From the NCBI GenBank assembly GCA_028712695.1, contig JAQTQZ010000033.1:1-37489 (forward strand): a stretch of 37,489 nucleotides of DNA, given 5' to 3'. Both the position numbers and the translations under genes were made by a program. Positions 24,573-32,172 of this stretch are shown piece by piece (within the stretch, counting starts at the first letter, position 1; each line of letters begins with the position of its first letter). The notes beneath the pieces are model-generated. The model was not told where the DNA came from and did no database searches. It saw only the letters and a program-made list of their open reading frames with translations. The DNA comes from Methylovulum sp. (GTDB lineage: Bacteria; Pseudomonadota; Gammaproteobacteria; Methylococcales; Methylomonadaceae).

Positions 24573-25742
24573 TTGATAAAAACCACTCTTTCATGTATTT
24601 TTCTGGCATCATGGCAACCGCTAGCGGCTGCTAATGATGCCAGTACTGATGGGCAATTTAACGTAACCGCCCTAGATAACCTCACTACCGAATGGAGTAG
24701 GCAGCAAGTCCGCGAGCAAAAAAACACCGTAGACCAGTTGCTTTCAGCGGTTGAAACAAGGTATGGCGAAACAGCGGCTTTATTAAGGGCTTTGCATATC
24801 AAAATTGACCAAGAACACCGCCATTTAGACAAGATTCGCCAAGACATACAAGCTTACCAACGCCAAGCAGACCAAGAAAGCAAAGAACTCGCTGAGCAAG
24901 TAAAAGCCGCCTACAAAATGGGGCGACAAGAAACGCTTAAATTAATGCTCAATCAGCAAGACCCTAGCCTGTCCAGTCGGATGATGGTCTATTACCAACG
25001 CCTTAACAGTGCCCGACTGGCAAAAATTGCACAACTTGAAGCCACTATGGCACAACTGGAGCAACTGGATAAACAAAAGCAAGCTGAAACGGAACTATTG
25101 GAGCAAAATCTGCAAGACAAGAAAACCGAACAGGCTACGCTTAAGAGTATTAGAAAACAACGCGATGAATTACTGGCGCATATAGCAAACACCTCTTCCT
25201 TAAAAGAGCAATTAGGTTATCTACAAGACAGCGAGAACACCCTAAAACAATTAATTGATTTGTTGCCCCATGCCCATCCTAAAATTGAGGCTAAAAACAA
25301 AGGCACTACGGATACAATTAACGAAGGCACCCCCAAAAGTGCTTTGCCCAGTAACTTTATTTCGCTTAAAGGAAAGCTTCCTTGGCCAGTAAAAGGTCTA
25401 TTAACACAAAAATTTGGCAGTGCTAGAGGTGGGGGGATCTGGGATGGTGTATTAATTAACGCCAAAGAAGGCATGGAAATACAGGCAGTCGCCAGTGGCA
25501 CAGTTTCTTTTGCGCAATGGCTTAGAGGTTATGGTTACTTAATGATTATCGATCATGGCAATGACTACATGACGCTTTATGCCTTTAACCAAAGCCTTTA
25601 CAAGCATAAAAATGATACAGTGGTGGCTGGCGAAATTATTGCTGCCGTTGGGCAAAGTGGGGGACGCAGCGAATCGGGGCTATATTTTGGCATACGTAAA
25701 AAAGGCATACCAATAAACCCCCAGGATTGGTGGCAAAACTAA
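24573..25742 (+). CDS. envC: Murein hydrolase activator EnvC
   Basis: A 389-residue periplasmic protein starting with TTG, four bases after the gpmI stop. The signal peptide is MIKTTLSCIFLASWQPLAAA. A long coiled coil (~40-245) comes next, which in EnvC binds FtsEX, then a C-terminal LytM (M23-like) domain (~275-389; GYLMIIDHGNDYMTLYAFNQ, GLYFGIRKKG). The first zinc-ligand motif is replaced (GGIWDGVLI), so it is not a peptidase but an activator of the amidases that split septal murein. Length is normal. The gpmI-envC-ctpA order is conserved in gammaproteobacteria. Confidence 0.92.
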   Translation: MIKTTLSCIFLASWQPLAAANDASTDGQFNVTALDNLTTEWSRQQVREQKNTVDQLLSAVETRYGETAALLRALHIKIDQEHRHLDKIRQDIQAYQRQADQESKELAEQVKAAYKMGRQETLKLMLNQQDPSLSSRMMVYYQRLNSARLAKIAQLEATMAQLEQLDKQKQAETELLEQNLQDKKTEQATLKSIRKQRDELLAHIANTSSLKEQLGYLQDSENTLKQLIDLLPHAHPKIEAKNKGTTDTINEGTPKSALPSNFISLKGKLPWPVKGLLTQKFGSARGGGIWDGVLINAKEGMEIQAVASGTVSFAQWLRGYGYLMIIDHGNDYMTLYAFNQSLYKHKNDTVVAGEIIAAVGQSGGRSESGLYFGIRKKGIPINPQDWWQN

Positions 25743-26115
25743 AACTCTTTTTCAAAAATACTTAGAGGTCTTTATTTCATTACACGCGCCAGTGTGGGAA
25801 CTATATTTTGACCTGTCCTATTTTTCGGTATTTTAGTTCTAGTAAAGTGGCGTCCAAGGAGCCGCATGCGTAAGGTTTACGTCGTTTGGACTATCCAATA
25901 AAGATTTTATTACTGGCGTTTATCGAAGAATAAGCTGCTAAGCGGTATAGGGCTCAACAAACTCGCCACAAACAGCTTAACAAAAACAAAAAATTGACCG
26001 GCTATAAAGTATATTAAACTATTAGCCATTCACTTTTAATGCTGACTAACCACTAAAAATTAATCGTTAGACAATTTAATTGTAAGACACTAGAGGATTT
26101 GGAGTTTAAAGACAC
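25743..26115. other. Intergenic region envC-ctpA, no gene seen
   Basis: 373 AT-rich bases with no credible open frame, no tRNA and no recognised RNA motif. TTGACC (25994-25999) with TAAACT (26015-26020), spacing 15, is a weak promoter candidate for ctpA. The ribosome site of ctpA is a GGAG at 26100-26103, 12 bases before its ATG. A short stretch near 25800-25870 looks less AT-rich, but I could not tie it to any known element. Confidence 0.4.
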
Positions 26116-27429
26116 ATGCTAAACAAAAAAAGTATTTTTATTTTGTCCTTAGGAATTATGTTGGGCGTTTTTATGGGCACCTGTGGCAGTGTCTTTGCTG
26201 ATCGGGATAATAGCGAGGCGGTTACTGATTCCGAAACACTACCCTTTGAAGACTTGCGGACATTTACCGAAATTTTTGGGCGTATTAAGCGCGACTATGT
26301 CGAACCCGTCTCCGACAAAAAATTATTGGAAGATGCCATTCGAGGTATGCTGAGCGGACTTGATCCACACTCGGCTTATCTAGTGGCCGATGAATACCAA
26401 GAATTAAAAGAAGGCACAACGGGGCAATTTGGCGGCTTAGGTATAGAAGTCACGATGGAAAACGGCTTTATTAAAGTCGTCTCGCCGATTGACGACACGC
26501 CTGCGCAACGGGCGGGTATAAAAGCTGGCGACCTGATCGTCAAACTTGATGAAAAACCTGTAAAGGGCATGAGTTTAAACGATGCGGTCAAAACCATGCG
26601 CGGCGAACCTGGCAGTAAAATAGTCCTTACCATCGTGCGCGAAGGCGAAGAAGCCCCGTTAAAACTTACCATCGCCCGTGACATCATCAAAGTTAAAAGC
26701 GTAAAAAGCCGGTTATTGGAAAAAGGTTATGGTTATGTCCGCATCAGCAGTTTCCAATCAGGGACTGGCGATAATCTTGAAGAAGCATTGGCTGCACTGA
26801 AAAAAGAAAATGGCGGCAACTTAAAAGGTTTGGTGCTGGATTTAAGGAACAATCCTGGCGGGGTTTTAGAAGCAGCCGTTAAAGTCAGTGATGCGTTTTT
26901 AAGAAGCGGGCTGATTGTTTATACCGAAGGGCGTATTGAAAACTCAGAAATGCGTTTTAATGCGGCACCCGATGACTTGATAGACGATGCACCTATGGTA
27001 GTGTTGATAAATGCCGGTTCTGCATCCGCTTCGGAAATTGTTGCCGGTGCTTTGCAAGATCAAAAACGCGCTATTATCATGGGGGAAAAATCGTTTGGCA
27101 AAGGCTCTGTACAAACCATCCTACCGACCAGCAACGGTGCGGCCGTCAAATTAACGACAGCCCGTTATTACACCCCGTCTGGCCGCTCCATACAGGCAGA
27201 AGGCATAGAGCCAGATATTGCGCTAGCCCATGTTAAGTTGGAATCAGTGGATAAAATCGACTTTACACCAGTAAAAGAAGCTGATTTGTCAGGCCACTTG
27301 AAAAACGGCAAAGCCACAAATAGCAATGCCGTCGTTTCTGATAAAGAAAAAGAAGCGCTGGAAATGAAGGATTATTCCCTGTATGAGGCTCTAAATCTAT
27401 TAAAAGGTATTAGCATCATAAAAAAATAA
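26116..27429 (+). CDS. ctpA: C-terminal processing peptidase, S41 family
   Basis: A 437-residue secreted serine protease. It has an N-terminal signal or anchor (to ~residue 28, VFADRDN), an S41 N-terminal helical part, a PDZ domain (~110-195: FGGLGIEVTM, GIKAGDLIVKLD) and the protease domain (~205-375). The catalytic serine lies in GSASASE (301-307) and the general-base lysine is Lys329 (SFGKGSVQ). Family members trim C-termini of periplasmic and outer-membrane proteins and of murein enzymes. Length is normal for bacterial CtpA. Its placement directly after envC agrees with a shared function in envelope maintenance. Confidence 0.95.
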   Translation: MLNKKSIFILSLGIMLGVFMGTCGSVFADRDNSEAVTDSETLPFEDLRTFTEIFGRIKRDYVEPVSDKKLLEDAIRGMLSGLDPHSAYLVADEYQELKEGTTGQFGGLGIEVTMENGFIKVVSPIDDTPAQRAGIKAGDLIVKLDEKPVKGMSLNDAVKTMRGEPGSKIVLTIVREGEEAPLKLTIARDIIKVKSVKSRLLEKGYGYVRISSFQSGTGDNLEEALAALKKENGGNLKGLVLDLRNNPGGVLEAAVKVSDAFLRSGLIVYTEGRIENSEMRFNAAPDDLIDDAPMVVLINAGSASASEIVAGALQDQKRAIIMGEKSFGKGSVQTILPTSNGAAVKLTTARYYTPSGRSIQAEGIEPDIALAHVKLESVDKIDFTPVKEADLSGHLKNGKATNSNAVVSDKEKEALEMKDYSLYEALNLLKGISIIKK

Positions 27430-27443
27430 CCATCTAAACGAAT

Positions 27444-27483
27444 AAAAAACCGAACTCCGCGATGATGGGTGTTCGGTTTTTTT
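27444..27483 (+). terminator. Rho-independent terminator of ctpA
   Basis: AAAACCGAAC and GTTCGGTTTT pair around a 15-base loop, with an A run before and a T run after. It begins 15 bases after the ctpA stop and would also work on the - strand. Confidence 0.9.
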
Positions 27484-27526
27484 ACTCACGAGTTAATACT
27501 TTAACTGAATTAACTGATAAATTCCG

Positions 27527-27721
27527 ATGCAACCACTATCCGAAAAAAAAACTGATGAAGTTTATGGTCAAAGTCTTTTAGAGACTCTGAAATTTTGGGC
27601 GCAACAATACCCCGATAATAATGCGCTGGTACATCTTGCCGATGGTGAAAACATCAGTACTGAAGTGACTTACTCACAGCTTATTCTAAGTATCGAAACT
27701 TTAGCTATCCAGTTATCATAG
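27527..27721 (+). pseudogene. Truncated N-terminus of a fatty-acyl-AMP ligase-like gene
   Basis: A 64-residue frame, LLETLKFWAQQYPDNNALVHLADGENI then VTYSQLILSIETLAIQLS, matches the first segment of AMP-forming ligases, especially the long-chain fatty acyl-AMP ligases that start lipid and polyketide assembly lines. A normal member has about 570 residues or more and includes AMP-binding core motifs, none of which is here. The frame stops at TAG 27719-27721. It is a remnant left by a deletion or recombination that brought in the AT-rich gene that follows, and it has probably no activity. Confidence 0.75.
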
Positions 27722-27732
27722 GAGAAATAAAT

Positions 27733-28422
27733 TTGTTAGTCTCAGTACATATGCCTAAAACCGCAGGGGTAAGTTTCGCAGCGACGCTGGAAGACAATTA
27801 TGGCTCTAATCTATTAAAGGACTATGCTGACTTACCTATAAATACTCCAGTATATGAACGGAACAAAGCGGCTTTACAGGCAAGTCTTTGCAATGCAGAA
27901 AAAGATTTCTTGAATATAGAATGCATTCACGGACACTTTCTTCCACTCAAGTACCTGCTCTTGTCAGACAAACAGAAAACAACATTTATTACATGGATGA
28001 GAAACCCTGTTGAAAGACTATTGTCGCATTACTATTACTGGAAAAGGAATTTCAATCCAGAAACAGCACCATATTTACATAAGAAGGTAATTGAAGAGAA
28101 CTGGTCAGTAGAACAATTTTCTCTAGCTCCAGAACTAAAAGATTTGTACTCACAGTTCTTGTACGGTTTTCCACTCGAAAAGTTCTCATTTATTGGTATT
28201 TCCGAGTTTTATAACGATGATTTTGACTTCTTTGTAAGAAGTTATTTGAACTCTAGTGTGAAACCAAAAAGGTTAAACATTAATAGTGAAGGAGGGCTTT
28301 ACCCTATTGAAGCGTCTTTAAGAAATGAGATTGAAAGGTTTCACTTCAACGATATGAACTTATATCAAAGAGCGCTAGAAAAGAGGCTCTCAAGAAGCTC
28401 ATTTCAACTAACTGATATATAA
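27733..28422 (+). CDS. Sulfotransferase, family 2-like
   Basis: A 229-residue protein starting with TTG, eight or more bases after AGGAG (27719-27724 region), which decides the start. The N-terminus HMPKTAGVSF (~6-15) is the 5'-phosphosulfate-binding loop of PAPS sulfotransferases. TWMRNPVERLLSHYYYWKR (~88-106) is the 3'-phosphate-binding motif. Such enzymes move sulfate from PAPS to sugars or lipids. Base composition is clearly more AT-rich than the neighbours, which points to transfer. It lies between a gene remnant and an IS110 element whose transposase ends five bases beyond the stop, so its last residues may come from the IS edge. Confidence 0.85.
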   Translation: MLVSVHMPKTAGVSFAATLEDNYGSNLLKDYADLPINTPVYERNKAALQASLCNAEKDFLNIECIHGHFLPLKYLLLSDKQKTTFITWMRNPVERLLSHYYYWKRNFNPETAPYLHKKVIEENWSVEQFSLAPELKDLYSQFLYGFPLEKFSFIGISEFYNDDFDFFVRSYLNSSVKPKRLNINSEGGLYPIEASLRNEIERFHFNDMNLYQRALEKRLSRSSFQLTDI

Positions 28423-28427
28423 CCCTA

Positions 28428-29771
28428 TTAAACACCTTCTGTGACAGGGATTAGTTGAAAACCTAACTGCCCAGCACGTTTGGTTAAGTTTTTAATCACC
28501 CGCTGGCGATATTTTTCTTCATACTGCGCTTGTCCCTGATCCACATAGGCTTCACCTTGGGTAAGCATCGCATAAATCAACCGGGCCAGTTTGTGGGCGC
28601 AGGCCGTGACGGCTTTGCCCTTGTCCATGCGCGCGCAAAGCCTTCGGTAATAAGCGCCTAAAGCCGATTGACTGGACCGTAAACTGATGGCCGCCATTTT
28701 CAGTGCTTGCGCGGCGCGGTTGCTGTTGCTGTGGGTCGCTGCCGAAATGATCTTGCCGCCTGAGATTTTCGTGCCGGGACACAAACCCAGCCACGACGCA
28801 AAATGCTTGGCACTCTTAAATCGTGACAAATCAGCGCCGATTTCCGCCAGCACTTTAAATGCCGTGGTCACATCAATGCCATCAATACGCGTCAAATCCA
28901 CACCACACATCTGTAGCAACAGCGTGCGGGCATCAAACTTGGGTGCGTTTTTGGGTTTGCCATGGTTGCGCTTGGGTTTATCGGGTTTTAAGCCGTTACG
29001 GGCAAGGCCTTTCAGCATTTTTTCTAGCTGCTGGTCGCATTCTGTCAATTGCACCGTATAGGCATCGTATAAGGCGACCGCCTGTTTCAGCGCGAACAGA
29101 TGCTCTTCCCGCCAGTTGCCTTGTAAGGCTTTCGCAATGTCCGCTTCGCTGGCCTTGATATGATTATTGCGTAACTGTGCCAAGACTTGTCCATCATGTT
29201 CGCCTGCCAAAATCGCACGGATAATCTTCTGCCCGGTTTCGCCCACTTGTGCCCCAGAGGGTATGACGTCGGAAATCACTTCCGTCAGCAACAGGTTCAT
29301 CAGCAACAGAGCTTTTTGTATGTGCTGGATGTGTCTGGCTTGTTCGCGTATCAGCCGTTCCCGGAGCCGGGCTACCGTCCGCAACGCACAAAAATCACCC
29401 TGAGGGCGAAACGCACCCGACAGCAAGCCAAAGCTCATCAATTGTTGTAACCATTGGCAATCCAGCACATCCGATTTGCACCCGGAGACATTTTTCACAT
29501 GCCGCGCGTTGACCAGATAAACGCTAAAGCCTCTGGATTCCAGCAATTCAAACAAGGGAATCCTGTACACGCCGGTAGACTCCATGGCCACCGTGTCTAC
29601 GCCACACGCCGTTAACCAATCCGCCAGCGCATAAAGGTCTTCTGTAAAACTGGGGAATTCCCGAACCGGCTTTTCGTCCCGGTCAGACGGAACCGCCACA
29701 AAATGGGACGAAGCGCCGATGTCAATGCCGGCGGCATTGGGATGGGTGAGTTCAAGAGTGTTCTTGTTCAT
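28428..29771 (-). CDS. IS110-family transposase (DEDD recombinase)
   Basis: A complete 447-residue protein with a good ribosome site (GGAGG before ATG 29771). The RuvC-like N-terminal domain has the DEDD tetrad D17 (GIDIG), E64 (AMESTG), D101 and D104 (KSDVLDCQW). A coiled coil occupies the middle. The C-terminal transposase-20 domain (LLQMCGVDLTRIDGID, FASWLGLCPG) carries the Ser region SAATHSNSNRAAQ. IS110 elements use a DEDD/serine mechanism and, in the characterised IS621 case, a bridge RNA made from the non-coding end. No frameshift or stop is visible, so the enzyme looks active. Confidence 0.95.
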   Translation of the reverse strand: MNKNTLELTHPNAAGIDIGASSHFVAVPSDRDEKPVREFPSFTEDLYALADWLTACGVDTVAMESTGVYRIPLFELLESRGFSVYLVNARHVKNVSGCKSDVLDCQWLQQLMSFGLLSGAFRPQGDFCALRTVARLRERLIREQARHIQHIQKALLLMNLLLTEVISDVIPSGAQVGETGQKIIRAILAGEHDGQVLAQLRNNHIKASEADIAKALQGNWREEHLFALKQAVALYDAYTVQLTECDQQLEKMLKGLARNGLKPDKPKRNHGKPKNAPKFDARTLLLQMCGVDLTRIDGIDVTTAFKVLAEIGADLSRFKSAKHFASWLGLCPGTKISGGKIISAATHSNSNRAAQALKMAAISLRSSQSALGAYYRRLCARMDKGKAVTACAHKLARLIYAMLTQGEAYVDQGQAQYEEKYRQRVIKNLTKRAGQLGFQLIPVTEGV

Positions 29772-29970
29772 AACGATGCCTCCGTTGAGAAAAATGAAAA
29801 GCCTACACCGCTACGGAAACGTCTTATTAGCCACTCTCTCAAACGGGATAGTCAGGAAGCCTGACTTCACCAATAACACCGACGTTATCCAAAACCACGC
29901 TAACAAACGGGTGCGAACACACCATTGACCAATCGGTCTTGGCGGCGTAGTCTACATGCCCAATTGTACT
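29772..29970 (-). ncRNA. Candidate IS110 bridge-RNA region
   Basis: Roughly 200 non-coding bases upstream of the IS110 transposase, on the same strand. They contain a perfect 7-bp hairpin (AGTCAGG-AAG-CCTGACT at 29850-29866 on the + strand) and other short complementary segments. In IS621 and relatives, the RNA from this position has two internal loops that pair with donor and target DNA. I have not folded the sequence, and the RNA ends are unknown. Confidence 0.4.
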
Positions 29971-30096
29971 CCTCACGTTGAGCTTCTTTAATTCACCTTT
30001 CGGTTTTTGGGGGATTACTGCGCTAACAAGAAGTTCCTGACTTTTTTGCCCTTTAAATCACGTAATGCTACAGCCAAGGCTACGGACAAAAAAGGC

Positions 30097-30214
30097 TATG
30101 TCACCGTTAATTGTGGAAGCCATAAATGACGCGGCTTTGAGCGAAAGCTAGAATCCGCATTAAATAAGGCTTTGCGCCGAAAATGAAAATTTTTCAAAAA
30201 TTAACGGTGACATA
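30097..30214. mobile_element. 118-bp MITE-like element with perfect terminal inverted repeats
   Basis: TATGTCACCGTTAATT at 30097-30112 is perfectly inverted at 30199-30214. If the outer TA dinucleotides are the target duplication, the terminal repeats are the 14 bp TGTCACCGTTAATT, consistent with an IS630/Tc1-mariner-type transposon, which inserts at TA. The 86-base interior has no open frame. It also contains GCGG...CCGC arms that could extend folding. Confidence 0.75.
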
Positions 30215-30258
30215 ACAAAAAAAACCGTTCTGAGCTTTATAAGCCAAGAACGGTTTTT
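30212..30258 (-). terminator. Rho-independent terminator of the secreted protein gene
   Basis: AAAACCGTTCT (30221-30231) and AGAACGGTTTT (30247-30257) form an 11-bp stem. On the - strand it is followed by a run of T (from 30224 down). It lies 65 bases after the stop of the gene ending at 30323, and can also act on the + strand. Confidence 0.88.
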
Positions 30259-30322
30259 AACATATCATTCAATAATCAGAAATAATTGGGATACAAACTG
30301 ACCGCACCCCAACTACACTCTC

Positions 30323-31771
30323 CTAGTGGCCTTGGAGAAAAGTGCCGTTAGCGAGTGATTGGATATAAATACCATCTTGCAAGCGGCCTGCTGACGCTTT
30401 TCCAACAATGTTGCCAGGATTGCGGACACCGTCGATTTGATCATCACCGAAGGCACCACGAACGAGGATACGCAGTTTCTTACTTGGACCTACCACATTG
30501 AAAGTAGCGTCTTTAGCTTGAGCCGCTACGAAAAAGTCATTGATATCGATCAATCGAGTGCTGGCATGATGATTCAAAATACCAGGAAGTGGTACGCCGG
30601 CTACGGTAACCAATGACAATGGGAAGTCAACCTGTTGACCGTCATCATTCCACATAGTGACAGTCACTGCACCTGATGTTGCTGTTGGGTTGGTGATACG
30701 CAGAAACTGTTTATTACCTGTAGGCGCATTCGGTGTCAAACTGTAATCAACACGGTCGCTTGAGCCACTAAATGCTAACGTGCCACAAACACCCAAATCA
30801 ATCGGAGCGGCATTAAGCGCGCCTGCACCTGGTTGTACGACAACACCGTAGTTGCCGGCAAGCATATTAAGCAGGCCATCTGTAGTCAGTACAACAGGGA
30901 GATCAAGATAATCCAACGCTGGTGTCGGGGTAGTCCATGTTCCAGTGGTAGGCAAAATTACGGCTGGCGTACCACCTAATGTCAAACTTCCACCACCTAT
31001 AATATCGCCGACATGCCCTGTCGTTGTAAAGGTGCTGCCATTAGGCAAATAGTTTGTGATAGCAACAGGATTACCCAAGTTTGTGAACACACCCGCTCCC
31101 GCTATCTTTGCTGTCAACCCAAAAAGCGGTGTAACAACAGTACCATCAGTGAACAGTTTAGGTGATGTCACATCAATTTTCTTAGATGCTGCTGGTGTAC
31201 ATGACAACTCTAAAGCCTTGCCGAAGGTATACCAATTGCCAGTACTCGTGGCCAAAGCGGAAGCTGTGACATTGTTAGCCGCTTCAGATGCCGTTTCGTA
31301 TAAGCGATAGGTAATGGTATGTGCTGTTTTTGCATCAGGCGTGAGTGCTGGCACAGGATCCAATCTGAAATTGAACAAATTAGCGTTGCTCAAATTAGCT
31401 CCTGAAAGCTCTACAACCACAAAACTGCTACCAACTGTGCCGCCAGCCGAGACAGTAAAAAGACCTGATGGAGGTGTTGTAGAAAAATTAGCCGCAGTTA
31501 GAGCGGTAGCCAATTTTGTGCCAGGAAAATCAAAACGGATGTATTTAGAACTGCCTACGATAGAAAAACCCAAGTCTGTAGTCACATCAAGAATGTTGTT
31601 GCTAACAGGAGCTAAATTCTGCAGATTTGAACCTGGAACAGGGGTTTCTTCGGCAAATATAGGAGGAGTAGAACTCGCAGACCCATCGGTATGCAAATTA
31701 ACCCCTGCATACGATGCGGCAGGCAATAGACCGGCAATTGCCAGTACCAAAATTTTTTTATTTAAAGACAT
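30323..31771 (-). CDS. Secreted protein of unknown function
   Basis: A 482-residue protein with a clear signal peptide (MSLNKKILVLAIAGLLPAASYA, cut before GVN) and a good ribosome site (AAAGGA, seven bases before the ATG). The mature part is rich in Thr, Ser, Gly, Ala, Asn and Val and predicted all-beta, with two distant cysteines. It has no transmembrane helix after the signal, no LPXTG, no PEP-CTERM and no enzyme motif that I recognise. The composition resembles outer-surface or S-layer-like proteins. It is a single gene with its own terminator and a candidate promoter. The C-terminus (GIYIQSLANGTFLQGH) is not a recognisable sorting signal. Confidence 0.85.
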   Translation of the reverse strand: MSLNKKILVLAIAGLLPAASYAGVNLHTDGSASSTPPIFAEETPVPGSNLQNLAPVSNNILDVTTDLGFSIVGSSKYIRFDFPGTKLATALTAANFSTTPPSGLFTVSAGGTVGSSFVVVELSGANLSNANLFNFRLDPVPALTPDAKTAHTITYRLYETASEAANNVTASALATSTGNWYTFGKALELSCTPAASKKIDVTSPKLFTDGTVVTPLFGLTAKIAGAGVFTNLGNPVAITNYLPNGSTFTTTGHVGDIIGGGSLTLGGTPAVILPTTGTWTTPTPALDYLDLPVVLTTDGLLNMLAGNYGVVVQPGAGALNAAPIDLGVCGTLAFSGSSDRVDYSLTPNAPTGNKQFLRITNPTATSGAVTVTMWNDDGQQVDFPLSLVTVAGVPLPGILNHHASTRLIDINDFFVAAQAKDATFNVVGPSKKLRILVRGAFGDDQIDGVRNPGNIVGKASAGRLQDGIYIQSLANGTFLQGH

Positions 31772-31834
31772 GATTATTTCCTTTAGCTAAATTGAAAATA
31801 GCCCTTTTCAAGGCAAGTCAAACTGTGAGCGGTC

Positions 31835-31862
31835 ACTTTAACGGATAATTTAAAATTTGCAA
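31835..31862 (-). promoter_or_regulatory. Candidate promoter of the secreted protein gene
   Basis: On the - strand TTGCAA (31862-31857) and TAAAGT (31840-31835), spacing 16, lie ~65 bases before the ATG at 31771. Each box matches consensus at four of six positions. Confidence 0.4.
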
Positions 31863-32082
31863 GTTTTTGTGGCGTTACCTGCCCATCTGGATTCTAGTTA
31901 TCTGCCAAAATGACTGACGTGTTTTAAAGAGCGACCCATTCCGTTTAAAGTACAGGAACTTTGCGGAACAAGTAGGCAGATTATAGCAGCTAGCCGTAAT
32001 AACACAAAAAACAAGGCGAAAACTGCGATGAAACTCAGGTTTTATTGTTGTTGATTTCGCTCATGGTTCGACCAGCAGATAT

Positions 32083-32119
32083 GTAGGGTGGATTCGCGCT
32101 AGCTAGCAATCCACCCTAC
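32083..32119. repeat. REP-like palindrome
   Basis: GTAGGGTGGATT and AATCCACCCTAC form a perfect 12-bp inverted repeat around 13 bases. Palindromes with GTAGGGTGG arms are common dispersed intergenic elements in several proteobacterial genomes. It lies between the hrpA 3' end and the secreted protein gene; the rest of the 31772-32172 gap holds only the promoter above and no open frame. Confidence 0.75.
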
Positions 32120-32172
32120 GGTCTTGCGATGCGTTCCCTACAGTAATTTGCAAAAGCTGAAAACATAACCGT

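Larger units (their letters stand above)
28424..29970 (-). mobile_element. IS110-family insertion sequence (right border approximate)
   Basis: The transposase ends almost at the edge of the sulfotransferase gene, so the 3' non-coding end is only a few bases, while the side upstream of the transposase has a long non-coding stretch. This is the layout of the IS110 subgroup (not IS1111), in which the guide RNA lies upstream of the transposase. IS110 elements have no clear terminal repeats, so the outer border (~29970) is a guess based on typical size. Confidence 0.65.
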
